Shown in pieces: positions 38,530-50,680 of a stretch of DNA of 64,000 nt (position 1 is the first letter of the stretch; each line of letters opens with the position of its first letter). The notes under the pieces were generated by a model. That model saw nothing but the letters and a program-made list of their open reading frames with translations, was not told the DNA's origin and searched no databases. The position numbers and the translations under genes are program-made. The stretch spans positions 46,526,001-46,590,000 of the forward strand of contig CM060830.1 in the NCBI GenBank assembly GCA_030762175.1, written 5' to 3'. The DNA comes from Metallyticus violacea. Its lineage: Eukaryota; Arthropoda; Insecta; Mantodea; Metallyticidae.

Positions 38530-39100
38530 CTTTTAGAAAGGGCAACATTAATTACAGCCCAGTGGAGTACGGACATGGGATTATTTCAATTCTGCACACT
38601 TTAAATTAACGTTAAATCCTTGTTTCATTATCCCGGACTTGCAATTATAAGTTACCACACATGCGTTCATCTGTCTGCTGAAGCGAAATTCTTCACACTG
38701 CGTGTTTTAAGCTGTTTCACTACAAAGCATTAAAAAGGCCAAAGGTTTTGTAATTACTCCATGATTCGCAAATCTCTGTGAATCCCAATTCTTCATTCAT
38801 TGCAACTGAGAGAATTAATGGTAAGCCAAAACAATTACTGGCGGCCTTGGGTGCGGTTGAGTTTGGGAATATCTGGGATCGAATGATTGACAGTTGCAAT
38901 TAAATTTAGACCTCCGTGCCTTTCTGGAGTAAAAGTTTAAAAGTTCGTAACCGTCAAATGAGGCACGAATGATAGAGCTAATTTTACAAGCACAGGGTGT
39001 TCATTTCGGCATGTCAACGCCACACAGCACCACGTCCTTACTTTGACACTCTGACATTTGCGTGAAGGGATTAAAAATTGAAGTAATTAGGGCAACAGAA
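38530..39100. promoter_or_regulatory. Candidate intronic enhancer with PBX/MEIS-type site
   Basis: This island is poorer in simple repeats than its surroundings and has no transposon signature. It holds TGATTGACAG at 38884-38893, the composite site known for PBX (Extradenticle) with MEIS/PREP (Homothorax). Several homeodomain cores lie nearby: TTAATTA near 38549, TAATTA at 38751, CAATTA near 38831 and 38898, TAATTA near 39084. It lies within the large intron of a neuronal guidance gene. The regulatory role is inferred from motifs only. Confidence 0.3.
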
Positions 39101-40599
39101 AAGATGGTACTGATTAGAAGAGATAGTATGTCCACTAAACGCCTGCAAGTGCTCTGCTATGGTGGCATGAAAAGAACAATCAGAGTGAGCTACTGTGTCC
39201 TGCAAGCACGGGTACCGCGAACCTCTCTCATCTGATTCTGTATAGCCACGGATTTCTCTAAGGTTTCTCTACTATAGCAATTAATTCCTTAACATCAGAA
39301 CGCCCGAACTTCAAGTGCTCGGTTGACCTCTACTGTTTTCTTATGCATTTGTGATCATTTTTCTCATTGAAAACTATGATTTTTCCCCTTATCGCCTTCT
39401 AGCCTACTGTGATTGGGTAGAACAAAGGTTTTGCTTCTAAATTGCAAGCCAGGTTCGCATTCAGTGCATTTAGCTTCCGGGGTGAGTTTGTATAAACTTG
39501 GTGTCTGCCCAGTATCCCGTATTTAGGAACTGTTCAGACTCAGGCCGATGTAATTTCAATTTTCTAGACGACTGTAGTGACGTAGAGGGAACAATATGCT
39601 TCTGAACTGCGAACTAATTTCGAACCCAGCTTGATTCGAGCTTCTGATTTCAGATAGATTTATGTTCATTGTTTTTGCTCAGGTATCAAGTATGTTTGGC
39701 GCTTTATATCCCCGGGCCCCTTTGCCTATTAGTTTAATTGGTTGGTAATTCAATAATGCATTCACACATTTTTCGTTCATTCTTATACTCATCGTTTATA
39801 GGTCATCTTCGACTAAATGAATAAAAAAAAATAAAAATAAAAATAAAAAAAATTCAAGTACATATTTTCTCGAAAATAAAGTTTTATTATACGAGTTGGG
39901 TTTGCTCTATGCTATGTTGTAACAAATTATTTGCACAATAAAGACATAAGTTATACAAATACGGGTTATATGTATACAGAAAGCTGTTACATTGAAATAT
40001 TCTCAGAGTTTTTGATTATTCAAGAACCACATACATTTTTTTTACATGTCGAATAATTATCTATAGTTTTGTTTTTCTTACATAATCCTATTTGACAAGT
40101 CTTGCGTTTAGCGGCCTTAGATGTTCCTTCGTCCCTAAAATCAGCCATGCGTGATGGTGACAGTAGTCGATGAAAGCTACGTGAAAATGTAAAGCTAAGC
40201 GAAATTTTAGACATAGGATGATAAACAATGGACTCACGCACTACGATATGAGTTTGAAACATGTTTTTGGTGCAGTGATGATTATTGTCGGTTACAATTA
40301 CGCAATAAACGTCGTAAGAAACGTGGTAAGGAAACTGTCAATTGGCAAACTTCAATGTGTCCTCCGTTGGTCACTCAGCACACATCTAACCTATGGTCGT
40401 GCTCATCTCGAACTCTACCAAGAATATTAGGGCTACTCAGGAGATGGCAGATACTATAGGTCTTGAGGCATGGGGGTATGCAGACTACCAGGACCAACAT
40501 TTGTGTACGTAAGTGATACATAAATGATTTAGAGTGGGACCTAATACTAGCACTACTGCCTTTCAGTATCAAGCAATACGTGGTGTATAGATAAAATAA

Positions 40600-40960
40600 T
40601 AGTGTTCGCATTTATTATAAATCGCAAGATGCCATGAAATCTATTAATGACAAATATAACCGTCACACTCTTGCAACACAAATATTCAGATATATTTCTG
40701 AAAGTACTAATCACATGTTTCTCTTGGATTAAAGAGTATGCGGGAATCGTCGGAAACGAAAGAGCTAATTCTATGCAAAATATTCCGCAAGGTTAAATAG
40801 TCTTGAAACCTTGTATACAACTTGCGCCATGACTTACATAAAAGTCAACATTAAAAAAGGACAGCATAAACAATTGAAATGCAGCATGGACTAGGAGTGC
40901 AAAAAGAACTTTCACCAAGAATTTCATCTTCCTCACTATTTATGTCAAAACGGCCCAATA
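40600..40960 (+). mobile_element. Decayed RNase H segment of a non-LTR retrotransposon
   Basis: Plus-strand text in two frames gives SQDAMKSINDKYNRHTLATQIF (about 40.63-40.69 kb) and then FSWIKEYAGIVGNERANS (about 40.72-40.78 kb). The first resembles the segment around the catalytic Asp of the RNase H domain encoded by Jockey/I-type elements (normally TDSQ.A...I). The second matches the conserved W.K.H.GI.GNE.AD block, here with Tyr-Ala replacing the usual His-region and Asn replacing Asp. Downstream pieces up to 40960 fit the C-terminal tail. Frameshifts and altered key residues show it is dead. Confidence 0.6.
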
Positions 40961-41399
40961 GAATGTTGAATTTCCATTTAAAAGTCTTATATCAATGCGC
41001 TGTAGTTTCTTACTTCAAAATATTTCAGTTGTATTTTTGGAATTCCATGGTTTAAGTAATTTTTCCCTCTAGTATGCATATTTATGCATTGCCCACACTG
41101 ATGGGCGGTCACATATTCTCAACTATTTCCAACTTTTTGTTGCTGTTTTGTTGCCGTTTCCCATTAGTTTTGTTTTGAAACCAACTGGGAAAGCTTGCAA
41201 AATGTGAAGAGATAAACTTTTATTCAAAAAGGATAAAGGAGATTCTTGAAGGGGTAAAACAAATGCTGTAAATAATATGCATATACCTAATAAGCAATAT
41301 TAGTGATAGTATTAATGTGAAAAATGAAAACATTCAAGATAGCTTGAAGCAGTATTAACAGCTTCATCCCATTACTATTGAGCTTGCGGTTAATAGCAC

Positions 41400-41470
41400 T
41401 ATTAATATCACAATTATTACTATTATTATCATTATTATTATCATGATTATTGTTCTTCTTATCATTGGTG
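41400..41470 (+). repeat. Imperfect ATT/ATC microsatellite
   Basis: ATT units interrupted by ATC, ACT and TTC variants. Confidence 0.85.
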
Positions 41471-41674
41471 ATGTATGGTGCTTCATTAATTGAGATGTAA
41501 TAATCATGAGCGACTTATTTTCATCAACTTGTGTTACTGCACACATTTGTATACACAAAATTGTTGTAAAATAGGAAAAGTGCCTGTTGCCGTTTGCTTA
41601 ATAAACCCTCTGAACAATAGCAAGGCTGGTGAAAGCAGGGTTCCTTTTGTAGGTGATAGTTCTTTAAAAGACTT

Positions 41675-42500
41675 GTTGTGTAGGAAGAGGCTACCGTTTG
41701 CTAAAAGTTACGTAAAACGTGGGTGTTGAATCCCCAATTGCCTGGACCTTTAAATCCTCTTGTAAGTAATGAACGAATCAGGCCAGTCAAGACAAACATA
41801 AGTTTAGCCAATGTTCGAGCTGGGTTCAAATTTAAAAATGTAGACACGAGTTTTTGTAAGTTCGCGGGACTAAGGGTCCCAATGATAAAGATTCGAATTC
41901 TATATAAATAGGCAGACTTGGAGGTTGGAGCATTCATTCCTCTATTCAGTATTCAGTTCAGACAAACTCGGAATTCGACATTCAGCAGGACTCTTCCCTA
42001 CGAAGTATTCTTTCAGTTCAGTACAGTACAGCCTTGTAGGTTCGCTCAGTCGTTACTCAGTGTTAAGACCTACGTTTACTTTATTGTTGAGATTCATTCG
42101 TCATTTTGGTCTACGGACATACAGCATTCATGCGACAAACGATAAAGTATTTGGGCACTTTGAAGTGATTTATCCATTAAAATCATCTACTGAACTTACT
42201 TCCTGGGGCGTATTTATTCACATCAGCGACACCTCTCCCTTATCCATTAACTCAGTGTCAAAAACAGCCAAACACTCTGAGCCTTTGCTACTTCTAAATG
42301 GGACGGGAGTAGTAAAGATACTTCATTAATGAGTCAACGTACTTCAGCAGCCGAGGCAACATACCACTACGAGAATCCACGCTGTGAAGCTACCTACAGC
42401 TGGCCCAATCGACGTCGGCCCTGAACATAACTGTCTCATAACCGACGTGGGGCTATTGAATACGACATCACAATGCTACTCCCTATCCCAAAAACTGTTC
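41675..42500 (+). mobile_element. Possible solo LTR with promoter-like core
   Basis: TATATAAATA at 41901-41910 is followed 30-45 bp later by initiator-like ATTCAGT repeats (41942-41955), and then by a GC-richer leader with many CAGT motifs. The layout of TATA, initiator and leader within an otherwise unexplained block resembles an insect retrotransposon LTR. No coding region of a retroelement flanks it, and I could not fix the TG/CA ends or a target duplication. The boundaries given are rough. A genuine promoter of an unrecognised transcript is the alternative. Confidence 0.3.
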
Positions 42501-44087
42501 CTAGCTACGATTAGGTGAGTCGCAAATTGAATCAACTGATGAAAACACCTCTAGAAGAAACTTGTTTCCTACTTCTAGTGTATATAGTGATAGTTTGGAA
42601 ATAAGTGACCCAGAAGCTAGAGCAACAAGTGGTAATCACACAATAAACTTGAATTTACGGTCAAGTGCTATGAACACTTTTGGTCCTTATGTGATGCAAA
42701 TGACATTATTGCGTGGTTTTTTTTTTTCTTTTTTCAATTTTCCACAAATATGTTTTTAAGCAATTTAGGTACCTATAACTGGGAAAGTATTTATGCTAGG
42801 AACACTAACTTTTAATAGGTTTTACTGCAACAGATATTTAATCTGCTTTTTTGCACTGCTACCTCAATATTTATTAAATTAAATACTCTGAAAAATGTAT
42901 TAAAATATACGTAATTCATAAAATATCTATAAAACTCATTTTCATGTACACTAGTGCAATTAAAATTCAGTAGACACGTATGTGTGTACCAAATTTCAGA
43001 AACCTAGCACAATGGTTCTTGTGTAATATGTACCAAGACATGACAAAATTAATATTGGGGAGATACAGGGTACCACCTTCCCTTAATACTTTCATTCTAG
43101 GTTATTGAAGAACACTGAAAAACTTTTATGTTCCTTGTACAATTTTGCAAAAGGCGTTAGTAAACCGTTTCTAGTCTCTTCACTGTTCATCCTGTTTGGA
43201 AAAAAGTTCTAAATGGTGCTATTACTGCCGAAGAAAATGTTAATAGAATAATAATTCAATTCGCTTTTAAATAAGAAACGTTTGCTTACTTGGTATATTT
43301 TTTAACTGTATACATAGCAAGGGTTAACAGTACGGTATGAACCTCGACAGTGCGCACGCGTAACCAATTTGATTTTGTCATGCGGTTTGTAAGTTTACAA
43401 ACTTAGTTTCTTAATTAGGCACAAATTCCCTGTGGTCCCAGTTTACCGTAGCAAAGGAAAAGAATGCGCGCACACCACAACGCAACTTTCAAAGTTGCCA
43501 ACAGTGGGGCAGGAGTTGTTTGCTTACACATGACCGCACGGTGCGCAATATTCTCTCATAAATAAAAAAAGCAATTTAGTTGCGTTCTGTAGGTAACGTT
43601 TCCTGCTGAACTTTCTATTATTTCATATGCCTAGAGAGCGAAGGAGGAGAAATTTATAAACAGAAATGGTAATTTCAATCAAGCTGCATTTGTGACCGCT
43701 CTGCATTTTAATTAAGAGCAACTGTGCTGCCCAGTTTTATATCTGCTAAGTTTCATTGCATGATCCCAGAAGCTACCAGGGTTAAAGGGGTGAAAATGGT
43801 ATACATTCTTTGAGACGCCGGTCATATTTTATTAAAAAAAATAATAAATAAATAAATAAAAAATAAAAAAAAAAAAAAAGTAATGCGTAAGACTTTTAGA
43901 TGAACATTTTCGAGCATGTATTTTTGAAAACGTTTTGGTAAAGTTTTGTGACTGCAGTATGTCCATAAACGTGCATTGCATTTCAATGGAGCTGGCTTTT
44001 GGAAAGATTTATTCCTAGTCTCACCCGATCAATTTATTTCATCCGAGGAAATCACGATTAAGGCATTATTGTATCCTTATATAGATA

Positions 44088-44382
44088 TCGGCCCTGGTGG
44101 TCTAGTGGCAATCATACTTGTCCACTAGACCCAAGATCGAAGCTTCAATTCTGGCCAAGGTAGATGGTTTTTTTTCCGGCGTAAAACTCCTAAGAATGGC
44201 TTCCTTCGAAAGGAAGTAAAGCCGTGGGTCCCGTATCGAAGATTTACGGTACGTAAAAGTACCTCAAGCTTGGAAGAAGAGGCTTCTAAGCAAAATTTAT
44301 CGTTCCATGTCCTGAATTGAATGGGACGCTGATGAAATGACTAGTTAAAGAGCGTTCGTAAATAAATAAAACTAAAAAAAAA
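44088..44382 (+). repeat. Family 2 SINE, first of a same-strand pair
   Basis: The head reads TCGGCCCTGGTGGTCTAGTGG, and the body blocks GGCTTCCTTCGAAAGG, AAGTAAAGCCGTGG, GATTTACGG, GACGCTGATGA and TTAAAGAGCGTTCG follow, ending in AAATAAATAAAAC and an A-run. The B box is damaged (GAAGCTTCAATTCTGG). Confidence 0.82.
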
Positions 44383-44468
44383 CCGTATGACATTTTTCGG
44401 AGCCGTGTATCTCATCATTGCTTACTGTATTCACTCTGTGCTGTTTTATGATTTCACATTAAAAAAAA

Positions 44469-44750
44469 TCGGTCCTGGTGGTATAGTGGTAACCACACTT
44501 TCCTCCTAAACCCCAGATCGTGGGTTCCAGGATCAATGTGGTTTTTCAGGCGTAAAAATTCTTCGGAAGGAAAGTAAGGCTGGTGGTCCCATGTCGTACA
44601 TTTACGGCAAATAAAAGAACCTCATGCCTGAAAGAAGAGACCTCTGAGCAAAATTAATCGTCCGTTTTACGCCCTGATTTGAATGGGACGCTGATGACCT
44701 TAGACATTAAAGAGCGTCTGTAAATAAGCCAAATCAAAACACGAAAAAAA
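44469..44750 (+). repeat. Family 2 SINE, second of a same-strand pair
   Basis: The head reads TCGGTCCTGGTGGTATAGTGG with the B-box region GATCGTGGGTTCCAGG. Body blocks CTTCGGAAGGAAAGTAAGG, TCGTACATTTACGGC, CTCATGCCTGAAAG, GACGCTGATGACC and TTAAAGAGCGTC match the other two copies. It lies about 380 bp from the first copy in the same orientation. Confidence 0.83.
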
Positions 44751-45020
44751 TACTTTAAAAATATAAATTTAAAATGCACAAAATATACAAACAAAAATAT
44801 ATCCAAATTATGGGCGACTCGAACAAATATCAACGACACGCATGGCGTTGTGCACAAATATACATTCTATGATAAGAAGTACCGAGAGAGTAAACTAGTC
44901 AAGTTGGAATACGATTTGAAACAACATTTACCGGTGTTAAAGCTTCTAGTCGATAAATAAATGTTAAATTATTACTTAGTACATTTCCGAAAACTGGAAA
45001 GAGAAATCATTGATGACCCT

Positions 45021-45023
<3 letters not shown>

Positions 45024-45073
<50 letters not shown>
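45024..45073 (+). repeat. AT dinucleotide microsatellite
   Basis: About 25 AT units without interruption. Confidence 0.97.
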
Positions 45074-45075
<2 letters not shown>

Positions 45076-45133
45076 CTTTCCTTAAAAAAAAATAAGTGAC
45101 TTTCTTATGGTTTTATGCATAAGTAACTCTATT

Positions 45134-45298
45134 GACACAATATAGGAGTAGCGTGTGCATTTCGCACGCGCCTCCTGAGTTTGATTCTCAGTTTTTATCG
45201 GTTTTTTTCCTCCTCCCTCAGTTCTTAGGCACATGCCTGGGAAGCTTAGGCTACAAAGTACAATGAATTTATTGCCCGTATTAACCATTAAAAACAAC
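45134..45298 (+). repeat. Possible third SINE-like repeat
   Basis: A tRNA-like segment (GTAGCGTGTGCATTTCGCACGCGCC followed by a B-box-like GAGTTTGATTCTCAG in which a short hairpin is visible) leads into a pyrimidine-rich body. That body contains CCTCCTCCCTCAGTTCTTAGG and ends near ATTAACCATTAAAAAC. The layout resembles a SINE but the body matches neither main family. Confidence 0.38.
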
Positions 45299-46440
45299 TA
45301 AGACAGTAAATTTTATTAAGTGCTTTTTATATGGTCTTTTGTTGAGGAAGTAATTTATTTCCGGTTGAATGATCGATATGGAGCTAAGCCCTGCAACTTG
45401 AGTCCCTTAATGAAGGAATTTCTATTACAATTAGTTGGAATGTTCCATTCCTTTAGCTAAAATTTAACAATATTCGAAGTAAGGCTTCTATGAATATGAA
45501 AATAAAACATTCATAAGACATATATATTATATAATAATTAAATATGAAATAAAGAATGTAAAATGTATGATATCTCTTAGTCTAATTGCACATTTCTTTG
45601 ACGATATGCTTTCGAATCTTTCTTTTAGCGACTGGACAACATTTTATAACCGTGCTATTTGGTTTAATAGAACAGAAATAAAAGTGTAATATTTTCACTA
45701 AAGAAGCAGAAAATGAACAATTAAATCATGAACTTCATTAGTTTTATTACAATAAAGTTATATTGTATTATTGGTTATAAGTTATTGTAATAAGATGTTC
45801 TATATAAATGTTCAACATCCAAAGCTAGAAATTAATAGATCTCACATGAACTTTCGGTTATATAAAGTGGAAGCAAATATTAAAATATGTATAATGAAAG
45901 AGAAGGAAGAAAAGAGGTAATTTTACCGAGAGAAGTAAAATATATTACGTATTGTAAATGACTATAAATAAATTATTAAAATAAAACATTCAAAATATAT
46001 TATTAAATTTATCAATGGAACACATCGTTTTATTATCATGCCTTTCTTTATTGTTACCTGTTTTAAACGCTATTACATATGTATGTTAGTTTACATGTTA
46101 TCAATATTCATTAAAGTAACATTTTGATTCCTATGATCCTTATAGTGGGTCAAGGATATTTTAATGAGTAAATAAAGACTCTTTCTAGGTAAAAAAAAAA
46201 AAGATTGAACATAACATGGCAATTATTTTCTCTAGTCTTTAATTAAGGGACTTTATCGTAATTTAACTGAAGTTAAATGCAAATGCAAAAAGAGTATTTT
46301 TATGAAAATTATAATGAATGTGGAGCACTGGTAAAAGAGGCTTAGTAAAAAATACTACACACTAGGGCTACTATAAACTTTAATGCTGAAATTACAAACA
46401 CAAATATTTTAAGCACGTCTGCATCACAAAGAAGTTAGCA

Positions 46441-48150
46441 CAGTGATTCCCAATCTGTTTACGTTCAAGGCACTCTTAGGGATGAGATTAGAAATTCAGG
46501 GCACCCCTGTTAAATTTTTTAAAATAGGAACATATTAAATTATTTTAAAAATTTAACTTTCACTGTAATACATTCATATGTTAAATTAGGTTCAAATAAA
46601 CACTCCATAACAAAAATAAGAATGTAGTTAATTTAATGTAATAACACATTTAATTTTTGGCCTACTATACTATACAAAAGTTTAATATAAACTGACTATG
46701 AATTATTAAATTAAATTATTAAATTAAATAAATACAATTTCAAAAGTAGAGTACCTCAATGTAATTGTAAATCATTAAAAACAATTGTCTTATTGATATG
46801 AGATTTGTGATTGATTCCGTGAACACAAATGTTTGATACCAGTCATAATAGTTGACAACGAAACACGCATATCATCCTCAAGGTTGAGGTAGTATTTATG
46901 AGCTGCCACCCCCATATTTAATTTGATTGATTGTAACAATTTATTTTATGTAACTTTCTCATTATAGTCGGTGCAATGTAATTTTCCTGTACAAGTGTTG
47001 AGCTATTGTGTGTAAAATGTTTTTTTCTCGCAAGTATGCAGAAAGCTACCCTAGCCATAAAATCTGACGTGGGAATTTCTGTACCCTATTGTAACAATAT
47101 TTGTAAAGGAAAAAATTCTTAAGCAGGGATCATAAAACATATGGTGACTGCAGGGATGAAAAGACAGGTAGATAACCTTTTATAGGGAATAAACCAACTG
47201 CTTGAGTTGATTCTACATGTAAAAAGTCACGTAGACCATGTTTATTTAGTCTTGCAATTTTGAGACCCGCAGTCAGTTTTGCAAGAGTATTCAGCGGGGC
47301 AATATCAGTGTAAGGGCTTTCTCAGTTGAGTTCAATTAGTGGAAAGCGATAGTTAATTTTGGAAGAGTATATGTACAATAGCGTATGAACAATAAATTGT
47401 GCCATCTTCCTTAACGAAAAAAATATCATTAACCTCCAGGACTCCTTCCTCTATGATCACGGGACCATAAAATATCCAGCAGCAGAGTCTCAACAGCCGT
47501 GACAAAACTGTAAGATAGCGCTAACCATCGTCGGAGAGAAAGGAATTATTTACCACTGAGATTACATACTAGCAGTCAAATTAATTTCCTTTTTCCAAAT
47601 CCTTCCCTCAACATATTTTACATATTTTAATTAATCCCCTCCATTATATACAAATACCGCTGGAAGGCTAAGCACTTTATTTCTTACTGTGTATTTAATT
47701 GTCTTTGTTGTGATTTCTTGCGGTATGAGTGATTTCATTGTTGCCGTGTTTTTAACGTATTGAAACTTAGTTATTCTTTGTATTATTGTGCAATATAGTT
47801 TTACATAGATCAATATGCCAGCGTGTTTTGCTTTTGTGTGTTATAATAACTCTGCTCTTCATCCTCATGTAGGATAGTACTGTTTTCTCAACAGGAAAAA
47901 ATTCCCGAACTGCCTAAATTAAACATTTTGTATTTACGAGGCCGTCTCTTCTTATTAATCCATGGGTTGAACACCTAAAATGAAACTTAATCCAACTAAT
48001 GATTCCTTTGCCTCGTCATCATCAATGCCAGTAAGTGATATACTGTAATTTAATATTTATGTTTTAGGTAGTCCTTACTATATTCTGGTTTATTTCCAAA
48101 ATATGTCGCGGCACCTTAAGATGACGCGACACATCGGTTGGGAATACCTG
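46441..48150. mobile_element. Putative non-autonomous hAT element
   Basis: The left end reads CAGTGATTCCCAATCTG followed by AAGGCACTCTTAGG. The right end, read inwards from 48150, is CAGGTATTCCCAACCGATG followed by ATCTTAAGGTGCCGCGAC. The shared pattern (CAG.gaTTCCCAA.C.g, then GGCAC/GGTGCC and a TTAAG/TTAGG block) is typical of hAT termini. The interior of 1.7 kb is AT-rich and has no transposase reading frame. I do not see a matching 8-bp target duplication (agttagca against aatttgta), so either it is old or the ends belong to different insertions. Confidence 0.45.
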
Positions 48151-50379
48151 AATTTGTAGAATATTAATAAGCAATCATTAGGTACAGAATTTACAACATG
48201 GGATAATCTTGACAGGAGAAAGTACATTGCCTGGAGGATGGGAGAAACAACCTTTTTGAAGTAATTTTAATTTAAAACGTTTCCAGTCAAGTAAAAGCGT
48301 TAATAACTTCAAATGCTTAGCTATAAATGAAGAATACGTTAACAATAGATTATCGTTCACCTTCTGTTAGATGACTTTAACAAAAATTCCTAGTTATAAA
48401 ATAGTTTTAAAAATCGAAGAATATAACACTACTCAGCAACATCGAATTTAGTTAATTATTTTATTATTATCTGCCCATTCTCGTGGTTCAGATTAATAAA
48501 TGGAAAAGACAACAATAACAAACCACTTTATATCGAGCTGCAATTCAAGAATCAGGCAAACCAAGCTATGCAGTTCATTTCCTCATTCAAACAGGGAAGC
48601 TGAGAGAATTTTTTCAATGGCAACAGGTGCAACGTAGAAAGGAAAATTGAGTTTGACAGGATTCACTCACTTCCATGGAAGCGATACGATTGAATTTCCA
48701 GTCGCAAAGAACTAAAAAAAAAATTATTTCCTAGTCGATCATGAAGGAGAACAATTAGATAGTCATTTGCGACCGTCTGTATTTTGTAGTAACCCAAAAG
48801 TGTAAAATGTATAACGACGCTTTAGACAGAAGATCGGTTCCTTTAGCAGGATTATGAATGATTAAGAATTTGTAACACACGACGTTAATAAAACATACCT
48901 TTTTAAAAAAAAATTAATAAATAGTATTCAATGGAAAATTTAATAAACACTTAACAGTTTGTATTTATTTGCACATTATGAACTAAAGCTAACGTCTGTT
49001 ATTTGTAAAAGACATCTGTTAGTGCGGTATAGAGAGTTTCCCAAGGATCACTTTGTGAATGAAAAGGAAAACTTTTGAAACCCACACGAGTTTTGAGAAA
49101 CTTTTCTTTAAGGCGGACGAAAGGAGGAACTATGCTGCGTGAATGCTTCTGCCTAAAGGGCTGAATGAAATATCAACATACAAACTAAACCATATTACAT
49201 CGGACTTTTAGGAACCTTACAAATTAATATTTCCTTGAAAAAAATATATACAAAGACGTCTGGGACATTTGAAGGCTTCATATATTTAAAGTTGGTTACT
49301 TTTCCTGTTTTAATGCAATAACTTTACCGCGTTATGTACTTGTTGGTGAAATCAGCAGTTTGAAGTACATGAACCTGTGAGGGCTAATGCTAGACATTTA
49401 AAACGTTTGATATATATGATGGCACACATTCTACAAATGTGTACATGACATGTTTAATATAACATTTCAACATGGGACGTAAATCAATTAATTCATATTT
49501 TACTAACTTCCCCACGGAAATTGAGTGAAACCAGTTGTGTGAATGACACTCCTATTGATATTTCTTTTTTTTAATTGCATTGTTCTGTTGTATTAAGTGT
49601 GCATATTTCTCTGTGTGTATGTTGGTTTACAAACTAATACAGTGACAAAATGACTGAATTATAAAAATACGAAAAATGTTGGCAACTCGAAGTCACAAAA
49701 TCACGGCGTACTATATAATTATTTCTTGAGAAATGTCAAAGCCCCCTCGCAATTTCCGCGAAGAAATGAGTTGATTTCAATTATTTGCAATATGTGTGGC
49801 AACAAGCGGTTGCAGTGAGGAAAAAGTTCTTGGTTTTGTAATTGACAATGAGTTGAATGAAACTATGAAAGAAACCAGCCTTCAGGACACATTTTAGGGA
49901 GGTTAGGGAGGAATTTCTCTCCACCGTCACAACTTAAAATAAATATATATTTAAATCAGATGTTCATTCAAATGTGCCTGCAATGCTTAAACGTTACATA
50001 GAATATAAACACAGTTAAGAAAAGCTTGAATGTAACTAATAACATTATCATGACGTGAATATTAGCATATTATCTTTTAATTATCGACATAAGCTATTCT
50101 GATCTCTATTATGGGTTGCGAACTGCATTACCCACATCTCTTTAACTCTTGCAGCTATGAATTTTGTAACTGTTATGTGTGTAGGTTTACGCTTCAATTC
50201 ATTTTGTGCTCAACTAATTTTATAATTTATCTTATTACAGCACCAATAAGTATCATTCTGTAAGTTCTTTCAGAAATTAAACCTAAAATCACTAAACAGA
50301 GTTTTCAAAGTAAGTTCACGTTTATAATACAACTTAATTAATACATATTCATTAACGCGGAAACGTACCACCAGCTATC

Positions 50380-50680
50380 AAACTGGTAAAAGCTTTTATT
50401 CAGATGATTCGTTGCCGCTAGTGAACCCTGCTGGTTGTTTTATGAAACAAATTGCACTTTGCTCTCTCTGCGGTTAATTAGCTATTTGATCTTCACATGG
50501 AACAAAATAGACAGAAATGAGTGATCATACAAAGTGTAGGCTCAACCATTTAGACCCCTGCAATTCTGCTCCACTGGGCAGCTAATGGCCGGAGTCACGT
50601 GAATAAATGCATGTGTCATAAAATGTCAGCGGCCTCTAATTCACGATATATTAATTATTTTACGCACGTCATCAACTTTC
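50380..50680. promoter_or_regulatory. Candidate enhancer just upstream of the Ig exon donor side
   Basis: The segment contains GGTTAATTAGC near 50473, GCTAATGGCC at 50581, the palindromic E box CACGTG at 50596-50601, CTCTAATTCACG near 50635 and TATTAATTATTTTA near 50648. Composition is less AT-rich than the flanks. It is in the intron about 0.5 kb beyond the Ig exon. Function is inferred from motif density alone. Confidence 0.25.

Noticed and set aside
35737..45073. Regular repeats considered as a CRISPR array
   Set aside because: They are AT and ATT microsatellites without spacers, and the setting is an insect intron.
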